From: Ptiloglossa arizonensis | Taxonomy: Eukaryota; Arthropoda; Insecta; Hymenoptera; Colletidae | Length of the DNA: 64,000 nucleotides | Reading direction: 5' to 3' | Assembly (NCBI RefSeq): GCF_051014685.1 | Contig: NW_027478534.1 | Location: forward strand, 62,001 to 126,000 | Part shown: one piece after another, positions 1-13,480 of the stretch | Position numbering within the stretch: position 1 is the first letter of the stretch | How the letters are laid out: each line of letters begins with the position of its first letter | Program-made: the position numbers and the translations under genes | Notes under the pieces: generated by a model | What the model was told of the DNA's origin: nothing | Seen by the model: only the letters and a program-made list of their open reading frames with translations | Databases searched by the model: none

Positions 1-1580
1 GCTAGGCCGTTCTCGTTATTCGTTTCGAGCATCAGAACTGCGAAAATTTTGAGTTTCTCAAGCGCGTCTTACCTCCAAACTGCCATATCTCGCGAACGGA
101 TTGACCAATCCGCAAAATTTCTGTTGCATCTGAAAGTAGAATCTCGCCCGATTTCAACGGTATGAGTAGTTTTCCCTTAGGCCGTTCTAGTTACTCGTTT
201 CGAGCATCAGAGCTGCGAAAATTTTGAGTTTCTCAAGCGTTTCTTACCTCCAAACTGCCATATCTCGCGAACGGATTCACCAATCCGCAAAATTTCTGTT
301 GCATCTGAAAGTAGAAACCCGCCCGATTACAACGGTATGCGTACTTTTCCCCTAGGCCGTTCTAGTTATTCGTTTCGAGCACCAGAACTGCGAAAATTTT
401 GAGTTTCTCAAGCGTTTCTTACATCCAAACTGCCATATCTCGCGAACGGATTGACCAATCCGCAAAACTTCTGTTGCATCTGAAAGTAGAAACTCGCCCG
501 ATTACAACGGTGTGCGTACTTCTCCCCTAGACCGTTCTAGTTATTCGTTTCGAGCATCAGAACTGCGAAAATTTTGAGTATCTCAAGCGTTTCTTACATC
601 CCAACTGCCATATCTCGCGAACGCATTGACCAATCCGCAAAATTTCTGTTGCATCTGAAAGTAGAAACTCGCCCGATTACAACTGTATGCGTACTTTTCC
701 CCTAGGCCGTTCTAGTTATTCGGTTCGAGCATCAGAACTGCGAAAATTTTGAGTTTCTCAAGCGTTTCTTACCTCCAAACTGCCATATCTCGCGAACGGA
801 TTGACCAATCCGCAAAGTGTCTGTTGCATCTGAAAGTAGAAACTCGCCCGATTACAACGGTATGCGTAGTTTTCCCCTAGGCCGTTCTGGTTATTCGTTT
901 CGAGCATCAGAACTGCGAAAATTTTGAGTTTCTCAAGCGTTTCTTACATCCCAACTGCCATATCTCGCGAACGGATTGACCAATCCGCAAAACTTCTGTT
1001 GCATCTGAAAGTAGAAACTCGCCCGATTACAACGGTATGCGTACTTTTCCCCTTTGCCGTTCTAGTTATTCGTTTCGAGCATCAGAAATGTGAAAATTTT
1101 GAGTTTCTCAACCGTTTCTTTCCTCCAAACTGCCATGTCTCGGGAACGGATTGACCAATCCGCAAAATTTCTGTTGCCTCTGAAAGTAGAAACTCGCCCG
1201 ATTACAACGGTATGCGTACTTTTCCCCTAGGCCGTTCTAGTTATTCGTTTCGAGCACCAGAACTGCGAAAATTTTGAGTTTCTCAAGCGTTTGTTACGTC
1301 CAAACTGCCATATCTCGCGAACGGATTGACCAATCAGCAAAATTTCTGTTGCATCTGAATGTAGAAACTCGCCCGATTACAACGGTATGCGAACCTGTCC
1401 CCTAGGCCGTTTTAGTTATTCGTTTCGAGCATCAGAACTGCGAAAATTTTGAGTTTCTCAAGCGTTTCTTACGTCCAAACTGCCATATCTCGCGAACGGA
1501 TTGACCAATCCGCAAAATTTCTGTTGCATCTGAAAGTTGAAACACGCCCGATTACAACGGTATGAGTACTTTTCCCCTAG
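1..1580. repeat. Divergent satellite monomers upstream of the 10-monomer HOR
   Basis: This stretch holds a 5 bp monomer end and nine complete monomers, with no gene. Monomers at 706-1230 are an outlying copy of a three-monomer set also found at 2806-3330 and 4556-5080; the shared marks are CGGTTCG, AGTGTCTG and a CCCCTTT junction replacing CCCCTAG. The monomer at 1231 shares CAATCAGC, GAATGTAG and GAACCTGTCC with the one at 5431, exactly 24 monomers later. Confidence 0.9.
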
Positions 1581-3330
1581 GCCGTTCTAGTTATTCGTTT
1601 CGAGAATCAGAACTGTGAAAATTTTGAGTTTCTCAACCGTTTCTTACCTCCAAACTGCCATATCTCGCGAACGGATTGACCAATCCGCAAAATTTCTGTT
1701 GCATCTGAAAGTAGAAACTCGCCCGATTACAACGGTATGCGTACTTTTCCCCTAGGCCGTTCTAGTTATGCTTGTCGAGCATCAGAACTGCGAAAATTTT
1801 GAGTTTCTCAAGCGTTTCTCACCTCCAAACTGCCATATCGCGCGAACGGATTGACCAATCCGCAAAATTTCTGTTGCATCTGAAAGTAGAAACTCGCCCG
1901 ATTACAACTCTATGCGTACTTTTCCCCTAGGCCATTCTAGTTATTCGTTTCGAGCATCAGAGCTGCCAAAATTTTGAGTTTCTCAAGCGTTTCTTACCTC
2001 CAAACTGCCATATCTCGCGAACGGATTGACCAATCCGCAAAACTTCTGTTGCATCTGAAAGTAGAAACCCGCCCGATTACAACGGTATGCGTACTTTTCC
2101 CCTAGGCCGTTCTAGTTATTCGTTTGGAGCATCAGAACTGCGAAAATTTTGAGTTTCTCAAGCGTTTCTTACATCCAAACTGCCATGTCTCGCGAACGGA
2201 TTGACCAATCCGCAAAATTTCTGTTGCATCTGAAAGTTGAAACACGCCCGATTACAACGGTATGAGTACTTTTCCCCTAGGCCGTTCTAGTTATTCGTTT
2301 CGAGAATCAGAACTGTGAAAATTTTGAGTTTCTCAACCGTTTCTTACCTCCAAACTGCCATATCTCGCGAACGGATTGACCAATCCGCAAAATTTCTGTT
2401 GCATCTGAAAGTAGAAACTCGCCCGATTACAACGCTATGCGTACTTTTCCCCTAGGCCGTTCTAGTTATGCTTGTCGAGCATCAGAACTGCGAAAATTTT
2501 GAGTTTCTCATGCGTTTCTCACCTCCAAACTGCCATATCGCGCGAACGGATTGACCAATCCGCAAAATTTCTGTTGCATCTGAAAGTAGAAACTCGCCCG
2601 ATTACAACTCTATGCGTACTTTTCCCCTAGGCCATTCTAGTTATTCGTTTCGAGCATCAGAGCTGCCAAAATTTTGAGTTTCTCAAGCGTTTCTTACATC
2701 CCAACTGCCATATCTCGCGAACGGATTGACCAATCCGCAAAATTTCTGTTGCATCTGAAAGTAGAAACTCGCCCGATTACAACTGTATGCGTACTTTTCC
2801 CCTAGGCCGTTCTAGTTATTCGGTTCGAGCATCAGAACTGCGAAAATTTTGAGTTTCTCAAGCGTTTCTTACCTCCAAACTGCCATATCTCGCGAACGGA
2901 TTGACCAATCCGCAAAGTGTCTGTTGCATCTGAAAGTAGAAACTCGCCCGATTACAACGGTATGGGTAGTTTTCCCCTAGGCCGTTCTGGTTATTCGTTT
3001 CGAGCATCAGAACTGCGAAAATTTTGAGTTTCTCAAGCGTTTCTTACATCCAAACTGCCATATCTCGCAAACGGATTGACCAATCCGCAAAACTTCTGTT
3101 GCATCTGAAAGTAGAAACTCGCCCGATTACAACGGTATGCGTACTTTTCCCCTTTGCCGTTCTAGTTATTCGTTTCGAGCATCAGAAATGTGAAAATTTT
3201 GAGTTTCTCAACCGTTTCTTTCCTCCAAACTGCCATGTCTCGGGAACGGATTGACCAATCCGCAAAATTTCTGTTGCCTCTGAAAGTAGAAACTCGCCCG
3301 ATTACAACGGTATGCGTACTTTTCCCCTAG
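1581..3330. repeat. 10-monomer HOR (1750 bp), copy 1
   Basis: This block and the next are near-identical over ten monomers, with a constant offset of 1750 bp. Shared private marks include GAATCAGAACTG (about 1605 and 3355), GTTTGGAGC (2122 and 3872), GTTGAAACACG (2236 and 3986), TTATGCTTG, and the GGTTCG monomer (2806 and 4556). A nested four-monomer (700 bp) repeat lies inside: the GAATCAG monomer recurs at 1581 and 2281. Copies differ at scattered positions, for example AACGC here against AACGG in copy 2 near 2433 and 4183. Confidence 0.9.
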
Positions 3331-5080
3331 GCCGTTCTAGTTATTCGTTTCGAGAATCAGAACTGTGAAAATTTTGAGTTTCTCAACCGTTTCTTACCTC
3401 CAAACTGCCATATCTCGCGAACGGATTGACCAATCCGCAAAATTTCTGTTGCATCTGAAAGTAGAAACTCGCCCGATTACAACGGTATGCGTACTTTTCC
3501 CCTAGGCCGTTCTAGTTATGCTTGTCGAGCATCAGAACTGCGAAAATTTTGAGTTTCTCAAGCGTTTCTCACCTCCAAACTGCCATATCGCGCGAACGGA
3601 TTGACCAATCCGCAAAATTTCTGTTGCATCTGAAAGTAGAAACTCGCCCGATTACAACTCTATGCGTACTTTTCCCCTAGGCCATTCTAGTTATTCGTTT
3701 CGAGCATCAGAGCTGCCAAAATTTTGAGTTTCTCAAGCGTTTCTTACCTCCAAACTGCCATATCTCGCGAACGGATTGACCAATCCGCAAAACTTCTGTT
3801 GCATCTGAAAGTAGAAACCCGCCCGATTACAACGGTATGCGTACTTTTCCCCTAGGCCGTTCTAGTTATTCGTTTGGAGCATCAGAACTGCGAAAATTTT
3901 GAGTTTCTCAAGCGTTTCTTACATCCAAACTGCCATGTCTCGCGAACGGATTGACCAATCCGCAAAATTTCTGTTGCATCTGAAAGTTGAAACACGCCCG
4001 ATTACAACGGTATGAGTACTTTTCCCCTAGGCCGTTCTAGTTATTCGTTTCGAGAATCAGAACTGTGAAAATTTTGAGTTTCTCAACCGTTTCTTACCTC
4101 CAAACTGCCATATCTCGCGAACGGATTGACCAATCCGCAAAATTTCTGTTGCATCTGAAAGTAGAAACTCGCCCGATTACAACGGTATGCGTACTTTTCC
4201 CCTAGGCCGTTCTAGTTATGCTTGTCGAGCATCAGAACTGCGAAAATTTTGAGTTTCTCATGCGTTTCTCACCTCCAAACTGCCATATCGCGCGAACGGA
4301 TTGACCAATCCGCAAAATTTCTGTTGCATCTGAAAGTAGAAACTCGCCCGATTACAACTCTATGCGTACTTTTCCCCTAGGCCATTCTAGTTATTCGTTT
4401 CGAGCATCAGAGCTGCCAAAATTTTGAGTTTCTCAAGCGTTTCTTACATCCCAACTGCCATATCTCGCGAACGGATTGACCAATCCGCAAAATTTCTGTT
4501 GCATCTGAAAGTAGAAACTCGCCCGATTACAACTGTATGCGTACTTTTCCCCTAGGCCGTTCTAGTTATTCGGTTCGAGCATCAGAACTGCGAAAATTTT
4601 GAGTTTCTCAAGCGTTTCTTACCTCCAAACTGCCATATCTCGCGAACGGATTGACCAATCCGCAAAGTGTCTGTTGCATCTGAAAGTAGAAACTCGCCCG
4701 ATTACAACGGTATGGGTAGTTTTCCCCTAGGCCGTTCTGGTTATTCGTTTCGAGCATCAGAACTGCGAAAATTTTGAGTTTCTCAAGCGTTTCTTACATC
4801 CAAACTGCCATATCTCGCAAACGGATTGACCAATCCGCAAAACTTCTGTTGCATCTGAAAGTAGAAACTCGCCCGATTACAACGGTATGCGTACTTTTCC
4901 CCTTTGCCGTTCTAGTTATTCGTTTCGAGCATCAGAAATGTGAAAATTTTGAGTTTCTCAACCGTTTCTTTCCTCCAAACTGCCATGTCTCGGGAACGGA
5001 TTGACCAATCCGCAAAATTTCTGTTGCCTCTGAAAGTAGAAACTCGCCCGATTACAACGGTATGCGTACTTTTCCCCTAG
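3331..5080. repeat. 10-monomer HOR (1750 bp), copy 2
   Basis: This is the direct tandem partner of the preceding block, starting and ending on monomer boundaries. The last three monomers (4556-5080) repeat the set at 706-1230 and 2806-3330. At 5081 the sequence changes to a different monomer with GGTCATTCG and GAGTATCAG, so the HOR stops after two copies. Confidence 0.9.
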
Positions 5081-7705
5081 GCCGTTCTGGTCATTCGTTT
5101 CGAGTATCAGAACTGCGAAAATTTTGAGTTTCTCATGCGTTTCTTACCTCCAAACTGCCATATCTCGCGAACGGATTGACCAATCCGCAAAATTTCTGTT
5201 GCATCTGAAAGTAGAAACTCGCCCGATTACAACGGTATGCGTACTATTCCCGTAGGCCGTTCTGGTTATTCGTTTCGAGCATCAGAACTGCGAAAATTTT
5301 GAGTTGCTCAAGCGTTTCTTACCTCCAAACTGCCATATCTCGCGAACGGATAGACCAATCCGCAAAATTTCTGTTGCATCTGAAAGTAGACACACGCCCA
5401 ATTGCAACGGTATGTGTACTTTTCCCCTAGGCCGTTCTAGTTATTCGTTTCGAGCATCAGAACTGCGAAAATTTTGAGTTTCTCAAGCGTTTCTTACCTC
5501 CAAACTGCCATATCTCGCGAACGGATTGACCAATCAGCAAAATTTCTGTTGCATCTGAATGTAGAAACTCGCCCGATTACAACGGTATGCGAACCTGTCC
5601 CCTAGGCCGTTCTAGTTATTCGTTTCGAGCATCAGAACGGCGAAAATTTTGAGTTTCTCAAGCGTTTCTTACGTCCAAACTGCCACATCTCGAGAAGGGA
5701 TTGACCAATCCGCAAAATTACTGTTGCATCTGAAAGTAGAAACTCGCCCGATTACAACGGTATGTGTACTTTTCCCCTTGGCCGTTCTAGTTATACGTTT
5801 CGAGCATCAGAACTGCGATAATTTTGAGTTTCTCAAGCGTTTCTTACCTACAAACTGCCACATCTCGCGAACGGATTGACCAATCCGCAAAATTTCTGTT
5901 GCGTCTGAACGTAGAAACTCGCCCAATTACAACGGTATGTGTACTTTTCCCCTAGGCCATTCTAGTTATACGTTTCGAGCATCAGAGCTGCCAAAATTTT
6001 GAGTTTCTCAAGCGTTTCTTACTTCCAAACTGCCATGTCTGGCGAACGGATTGACCAATCCGCAAAATTTCTGTTGCATCTGAAAGTAGAAACTCGCCCG
6101 ATTACAACGCTATGCGAACTGTTCCCCTAGGCCGTTCTGGTTATTCGTTTCGAGCATCAGAACTGCGAAAATTTTGAGTTGCTCAAGCGTTTCTTACATC
6201 CAAACTGCTATATCTCGCGAACGGATACACCATTCCGCAAAATTTCTGTTGCATCTGAAAGTAGATACTCGCCCGATTACAACGGTATGAGTACTTTTCC
6301 CCTAGGCCATTCTAGTTATTCGTTTCGAGCATCAGAAGTTTGAAAATTTCGAGTTTCTCAGCCGTTTCTTTCCTCCAAACTGCCATATCTCGCGAACGGA
6401 TTGACCAATACGCAAAATTTCTGTTGCCTCTGAAAGTAGCAACTGGACCGATTACAACGGTATGCGTACTTTTCCCCTAGGCCGTTCTAGTTATTCGTTT
6501 CGAGCATCAGAACTGCGAAAATTTTGAGCTTCTCAAGCCTTTCTTACCCCCAAACTGCCACATCTCGCGAACGGATTGACCAATCCGCAAAACTTCTGTT
6601 GCATCTGAAAGTAGAAACCCGCCCGATTACTACGGTATGCGTACTTTTCCCCTAGGCCGTTCTAGTTATTCGTTTCGATTATCAGAACTGCGAAAATTTT
6701 GAGTTTCTCAAGCGTTTCTTACCTCCCAACTGCCATATCTCGCGAACGGATTGACCAATCCGCAAAATTTCTGTTGCATCTGAAAGTTGAAACACGCCCG
6801 ATTACAACGGTATGAGTACTTTTCCCCTAGGCCGTTCTAGTTATTCGTTTCGAGCATCAGAACTGTGAAAATTTTGAGTTTCTCAACCGTTTCTTACCTC
6901 CAAACTGCCATATCTCGCGAACGGATTGACCAATCCGCAAAATTTCTGTTGCATCTGAAAGTAGAAAGTCGCCCGATTACAACTGTATACGTACTTTTCC
7001 CCTAGGCCGTTCTCGTTATTCGTTTCGAGCATCAGAACTGCGAAAATTTTGAGTTTCTCAAGCGCGTCTTACCCCCAAATTGCCATATCTCGCGAACGGA
7101 TTGACCAATCCGCAAAATTTCTGTTGCATCTGAAAGTAGAAACTCGCCCGATTTCAACGGTATGCGTACTATTCCCTTAGGCCGTTCTAGTTACTCGTTT
7201 CGACCATCAGAGCTGCGAAAATTTTGAGTTTCTCAAGCGTTTCTTACCTGCAAACTGCCATATCTCGCGAACGGATTGACCAATCCGCAAAGTGTCTGTT
7301 GCATCTGAAAGTAGAAACTCGCCCGATTACAACGGTATGCGTAGTTTTCCCCTAGGCCGTTCTGGTTATTCGTTTCGAGCATCAGAACCGCGAAAATTTT
7401 GAGTTTCTCAAGCGTTTCTTACATCCAAACTGCCATATCTCGCGAACGGATTGACCAATCCGCAAAACTTCTGTTGCATCTGAAAGTAGAAACTCGCCCG
7501 ATTACAACGGTATGCGTACTTTTCCCCTATGCCGTTCTAGTTATTCGTTTCGAGCATCAGAAATGTGAAAATTTTGTGTTTCTCAACCGTTTCTTTCCTC
7601 CAAACTGCAATGTCTCGGAAACGGATTGACCAATCCGCAAAATTTCTGTTGCCTCTGAAAGTAGAAACTCGCCCGATTACAACGGTATGCGCAGTTTTCC
7701 CCTAG
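5081..7705. repeat. Irregular monomers with a diverged copy of the three-monomer set
   Basis: Fifteen monomers of mixed type with no clear local HOR and no gene. The last three (7181-7705) are a diverged fourth copy of the set at 706, 2806 and 4556, sharing AGTGTCTG, AACTTCTG and an altered end-of-monomer junction (CCCCTAT here). Local one-off variants are frequent, as expected for the less homogenised part of an array. Confidence 0.85.
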
Positions 7706-8220
7706 GCCGTTCTGGTTATTCGTTTCGAGCATCAGAACTGCGAAAATTTTGAGTTTCTCAAGCGTTTCTTACATCCAAACTGCCATATCTCGCGAATGGA
7801 TTGACCAATCCGCAAAACTTCTGTTGCATCTGAAAGTTGAAACACGCCCGATTACAACGGTATGAGTACTTTTCCCCTAGGCCGTTCTAGTTATTCGTTT
7901 CGAGCATCAGAACTGTGAACATTTTGAGTTTCTCAACCGTTTCTTACCTCCAAACTGCCATATCTCGCGAACGGATTGACCAATCCGCAAAATTTCTCTT
8001 GCATCTGAAAGTAGAAACTCGCCCGATTACAACGGTATGTGCAGTTTTCCCCTAGGCCATTCTAGTTATTCGACTCGAGCATCAGATCTGCGAAAATTTT
8101 GAGTTTCTCAAGCGTTTCTTACCTCCAAACTGCCATATCTCGCGAATGGATAGACCAATCCGCAAAATTTCTGTTGCATCTGAAAGTAGAAACTCGCCCA
8201 ATTGCAACGGTATGCGTAGT
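7706..8220. repeat. Segment repeated at 1400 bp, copy 1
   Basis: About three monomers match 9106-9620 at a constant 1400 bp (eight-monomer) offset. Shared marks are CGCGAATGG, GTGAACATT, TTTCTCTTGC, and a distinctive CGACTCGAGC with AGATCTG. The match ends near 8220, where this copy reads TATGCGTAG and the other reads TATGAGTAC. Confidence 0.88.
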
Positions 8221-9105
8221 TTTCCCCTAGGCCGTTCTGGTTATTCGTTTCGAGCATCAGAACTGCGAAAATTTTGAGTTTCTCAAGCGTTTCTTACATC
8301 CAAACTGCCATATCTCGCGAACGGATTGACCAACCCGCAAAATTTCTGTTGCATCTGAAAGTAGAAACTGGCCCGATTACAACGGTATGCGTACTTGACC
8401 CCTAGGCCGTTCTAGTTATTCGTTTCGAGCATCAGAACTGCGAAAATTTTGAGTTTCTCAAGCGTTTCTTACATCCAAACTGCCATATCTCGCGAACAGA
8501 TTGACCAATCCGCAAAACTTCTGTTGCATCTGAAAGTAGAAACTCGCCCGATTACAACGGTATGAGTACTTTTCCCCTAGGCCGTTCTGGTCATTCGTTT
8601 CGAGCATCAGAACTGCGAAAATTTTGAGTTTCTCAAGCGTTTCTTACCTCCCAACTGCCATATCTCGCGAACGGATTGACCAATCCGCAAAATTTCTGTT
8701 GCATCTGAAAGTTGAAACACGCCCGATTACAGCGGTATGAGTACTTTTCCCCTAGGCCGTTCTAGTTATTCGTTTCGAGCATCTGAACTGTGAAAATTTT
8801 GAGTTTCTCATGCGTTTCTTACATCCAAACTGCGATATCTCGCGAACGGATTGACCAATCCGCAAAACTTCTGTTGCATCTGAAAGTAGAAACTCGCCCG
8901 ATTACAACGGTATGCGTACTTTTCCCCTATGCCGTTCTAGTTATTCGTTTCGAGCATCAGAACTGCGAAAATTTTGAGTTTCTCAAGCGTTTCTTTCCTC
9001 CAAACTGCCATATCTCGCGAACGGATTGACCAATCCGCAAAGTGTCTGTTGCATCTGAAAGTAGAAACTCGCCCGATTACAACGGTATGCGTAGTTTTCC
9101 CCTAG

Positions 9106-9620
9106 GCCGTTCTGGTTATTCGTTTCGAGCATCAGAACTGCGAAAATTTTGAGTTTCTCAAGCGTTTCTTACATCCAAACTGCCATATCTCGCGAATGGA
9201 TTGACCAATCCGCAAAACTTCTGTTGCATCTGAAAGTTGAAACACGCCCGATTACAACGGTATGAGTACTTTTCCCCTAGGCCGTTCTAGTTATTCGTTT
9301 CGAGCATCAGAACTGTGAACATTTTGAGTTTCTCAACCGTTTCTTACCTCCAAACTGCCATATCTCGCGAACGGATTGACCAATCCGCAAAATTTCTCTT
9401 GCATCTGAAAGTAGAAACTCGCCCGATTACAACGGTATGTGCAGTTTTCCCCTAGGCCATTCTAGTTATTCGACTCGAGCATCAGATCTGCGAAAATTTT
9501 GAGTTTCTCAAGCGTTTCTTACCTCCAAACTGCCATATCTCGCGAATGGATAGACCAATCCGCAAAATTTCTGTTGCATCTGAAAGTAGAAACTCGCCCA
9601 ATTGCAACGGTATGAGTACT
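9106..9620. repeat. Segment repeated at 1400 bp, copy 2
   Basis: Partner of 7706-8220 with the same private variants in the same order. The five monomers between the copies (8231-9105) belong to the general zone-1 types, so the duplicated unit has been partly overwritten. Confidence 0.88.
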
Positions 9621-12600
9621 TTTCCCCTAGGCCGTTCTAGTTATTCGTTTCGAGCATCAGAACTGCGAAAATTTTGAGTTTCTCAAGCGTTTCTTACCTC
9701 CCAACTGCCATGTCTCGCGAACGGATTGACCAATCCGCAAAATTTCTGTTGCATCTGAAAGTTGAAACACGCCCGATTACAACGGTATGAGTACTTTTCC
9801 CCTAGGCCGTTCTTGTTATTCGTTTCGAGCATCAGAACTGTGAACATTTTGAGTTTCTCAACCGTTTCGTACCTCCAAACTGCCATATCTCGCGAACGGA
9901 TTGACCAATCCGCAAAATTTCTGTTGCATCTGAAAGTAGAAGCTTGCCCTATTACAACGGTACGCGTACTTTTCCCGTAGGCCGTTCAAGTTATGCTTGT
10001 CGAACACCAGAACTGCGAAAATTTTTAGTTTCTCAAGCGTTTCTTACTTACAAACTGCCACATCTCGCGAACGGATTGACCAATCCGCAAAATTTCTGTT
10101 GCATCTGAAAGTAGAAACTCTCCCGATTACGACGGTATGCGTTCTTTTCCCCTAGGCCGTTCTGGTTATTCGTTTCGAGCATCAGAACTGCGAAAATTTT
10201 GAGTTTCTCAAGCGTTTCTTACCTCCAAACTGCCATATTTCGCGAAAGGATTGACCAATCCGCAAAATTTCTGTTGCATCTGAAAGTAGAAACTCGCCCG
10301 GTTACAACGGTATGTGTACTTTTCCCCTAGGCCGTTCTAGTTATTCGTTTCGAGCATCAGAACTGCGAAAATTTTGAGTTTCTCAAGCGTTTCTTACCTC
10401 CAAACTGCCATATCTCGCGAACGGATTGACCAATCCGCAAAATTTCTGTTGCATCTGAAAGTAGAAACTCGCCCGATCACAAAGGTATGAGTACTTTTCC
10501 CCTAGACCGTTCTAGTTATTCGTTTCGAGCATCAGAACTGCAAAAATTTTTAGTTTCTCAAGCGTTTCTTACCTCCAAACTGCCATATCTCGCGAACGGA
10601 TTGACCAATCCGCAAAATTGCTGTTGCATCTGAAAGTAGAAACTCGCCCGATTACAACGGTATGTGTACTCTTCCCCTAGACCGTTCCAGTTATTCGTTT
10701 AGAGCATCAGAACAGCGAAAATTTTGAGTTTCTCAAGAGCTTCTTACCTCCAAACTCCCATATCTCGCGAACGGATTGACAAATCCGCAAAATTTCTGTT
10801 GCACCTGAAAGCAGAAACTCGCTCGACTACAACGGCATGCGTACTTTTCCCCTAGGCCGTTCTAGTTATTCGTTTCGAGCATCAGAATAGCGAAAATTTC
10901 GAGTTTCTCAAGCGTTTCTTACCTCCAAACTGCCATATCTCGCGAAAGGATTGACCAATCCGCAAAATTTCTGTTGCATCTGAAAGTAGAAACTCGCCCG
11001 ATTACAACGGTATGTGTACTTTTCCCCTAGGTCGTTCTAGTTATTCGTTTCGAGCATCAGAACTGTGAACATTTTGAGTTTCTCAAGCGTTTCTTACCTC
11101 CAAACTACCATATCTCGCGAACGGATTGACCAATCCGCAAAATTTCTGTTGCATCTGAAAGCAGAAACTCGCCCGATTACAACGGTATGTATACTTTTCC
11201 CCTACGCCGTTCCAGTTATTCGTTTCGAGCATCAGAAATGCGAAAATTTTGAGTTTCTCAACCGTTTCTTACCTCCAAACTGCCATATCTCGCGAACGGA
11301 TTGACCAATCCGCAAAATTTCTGTTGCATCTGAAAGTAGAAACTCGCCCGATTACAACGGTATGCGTACTTTTCCCCTAGGCCGTTCTAGTTATGCTTGT
11401 CGAGCATCAGAACTGCGAAAATTTTGAGTTTCTCAAGCGTTTCTTACCTCCAAACTGCCATATCTCGCGAACGGATTGACCAATCCGCAAAATTTCTGTG
11501 GCATCTGAAAGTAGAAACTCGCCCGATCACAACGGTATGCGTACTTTTTCCCGAGGCCGTTCTAGTTATTCGTTTCGAGCATCAGAACTGCGAAAATTTT
11601 GAGTTTCTCAAGCGTTTCTTACCTCCAAACTCCCATGTCTCGCGAACGGATTGACCAAACCGCAAAATTCCTATTGCATCTGAAAGTAGAAACTCGCCCG
11701 ATTACAACGGTATGTATACTTTTCCCCTACGCCGTTCCAGTTATTCGTTTCGAGCATCAGAACTGCGAAAATTTTGAGTTTCTCAACCGTTTCTTACCTC
11801 CAAACTGCCATATCTCGCGAACGGATTGACCAATCCGCAAAATTTCTGTTGCATCTGAAAGTAGAAACTCGCCCGATTACAACGGTATGCGTACTTTTCC
11901 CCTAGGCCGTTCTAGTTATGCTTGTCGAGCATCAGAACTGCGAAAATTTTGAGTTTCTCAAGCGTTTCTTACCTCCAAACTGCCATATCTCGCGAACGGA
12001 TTGAACAATCCGCAAAATTTCTGTTGCATCTGAAAGTAGAAACTCGCCCGATTACAACGGTATGTGTACTTTTCCCCTAGACCGTTCCAGTTATTCGTTT
12101 AGAGCATCAGAACTGCGAAAATTTTGAGTTTCTCAAGTGCTTCTTACCTCCAAACTGCCATATCTCGCGAACGGATTGACCAATCCGCAAAAGTTCTGTT
12201 GCACCTGAAAGCAGAAACTCGCCCGACTACAACGGTATGCGTACTTTTCCCCTAGTCCGTTCTAGTTATGCTTGTCGAGCACCAGAACTGCGAAAATTTT
12301 GAGTTTCTCAAGCGTTTCGTACCTCCAAACTGCCATATCTCGCGAACGGATTGACCAATCCGCAAAATTTCTGTTGCATCTGAAAGTAGAAACTCGCCCG
12401 ATCACAACGGTATGAGTACTTTTCCCCTAGTCCGTTCTAGTTATGCTTGTCGAGCACCAGAACTGCGAAAATTTTGTGTTTCTCAAGTGTTTCTTACCTC
12501 CAAACTCCCATATCTCGCGAACGGATTGACCAATCCGCAAAATTTCTGTTGCATCTGAAAGCAGAAACCCGCCCGATTACAAAGGTATGCGTACTTTTCC

Positions 12601-12955
12601 CGTAGGCCGTTCTAGTTATTCGTTTCGAGCATCAGAACTGCGAAAATTTTTAGTTTCTAAAGCGTTTCTTACTTACAAACTGCCACATCACGCGAACGGA
12701 TTGACCAATCCGCAAAATTTCTGTTGCATCTGAAAGTAGAAACTCGCCCGATTACGACGGTATGCGTACCTTTCCCCTAGGCCGTTCTGGTTATTCGTTT
12801 CGAGCATCAGAACTGCGAAAATTTTGAGTTTCTCAAGCGTTTCTTACCTCCAAACTGCCATATCTCGCGAACGGATTGACCAATCTGCAAAATTTCTGTT
12901 GCATCTGAAAGTAGAAACTCGCCCGATTTCAACAGTGTGAGTACTTTTCCCCTAG

Positions 12956-13480
12956 TCCGTTCTAGTTATGCTTGTCGAGCATCAGAACTGCGAAAATTTT
13001 GAGATTCTCAAGCGTTTCTTACCTCCAAACTGCCATATCTCGCGAACGGATTGACCAATCCGCAAAATTTCTGTTGCATCTGAAAGTAGAATCTCGCCCG
13101 ATTACAACGGTATGTGTACTCTTCCCCTAGGCCGTTCCAGTTATTCGTTTCGAGCATCAGAACTGCGAAAATTTTGAGTTTCTCAACCGTTTCTTACATA
13201 CAAACTGCCACATCTCGCGAACGGATTGACCAGTCCGCAAAATTTCTGTTGCACCTGAAAGCAGAAACTCGCCCGACTACAACGGTATGCGTACTTTTCC
13301 CCTAGTCCGTTCTAGTCATGCTTGTCGAGCACCAGAACTGCGAAAATTTTGAGTTTCTCAAGCGTTTCGTACCTCCAAACTGCCATATCTCGCGAACGGA
13401 TTGACCAATCCGCAAAATTTCTGTTGCATCTGAAAGTAGAAACTCGCCCGATTTCAACAGTGTGAGTACTTTTCCCCTAG
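12956..13480. repeat. 3-monomer tandem duplication (525 bp), copy 1
   Basis: Three monomers match 13481-14005 at a 525 bp offset. Marks shared are GAGATTCTC, GACCAGTCC with GCACCTGAAAGCAG, and a TTTCGTACC monomer. The preceding AACAGTGTGAG junctions (12931 and 13456) also match. Confidence 0.88.

Noticed and set aside
924..1154. 76-codon open frame and its relatives at 3024, 4774, 5649 and 7399
   Set aside because: It spans two monomers, is repeated with the HOR, has no ribosome binding or promoter context, and exists only because a junction TAG is mutated. It is satellite read-through.
9683..9886. Reverse-strand frames here and at 15591 and 55890
   Set aside because: They are antisense shadows of the same monomer variants, and no independent coding signal is seen.
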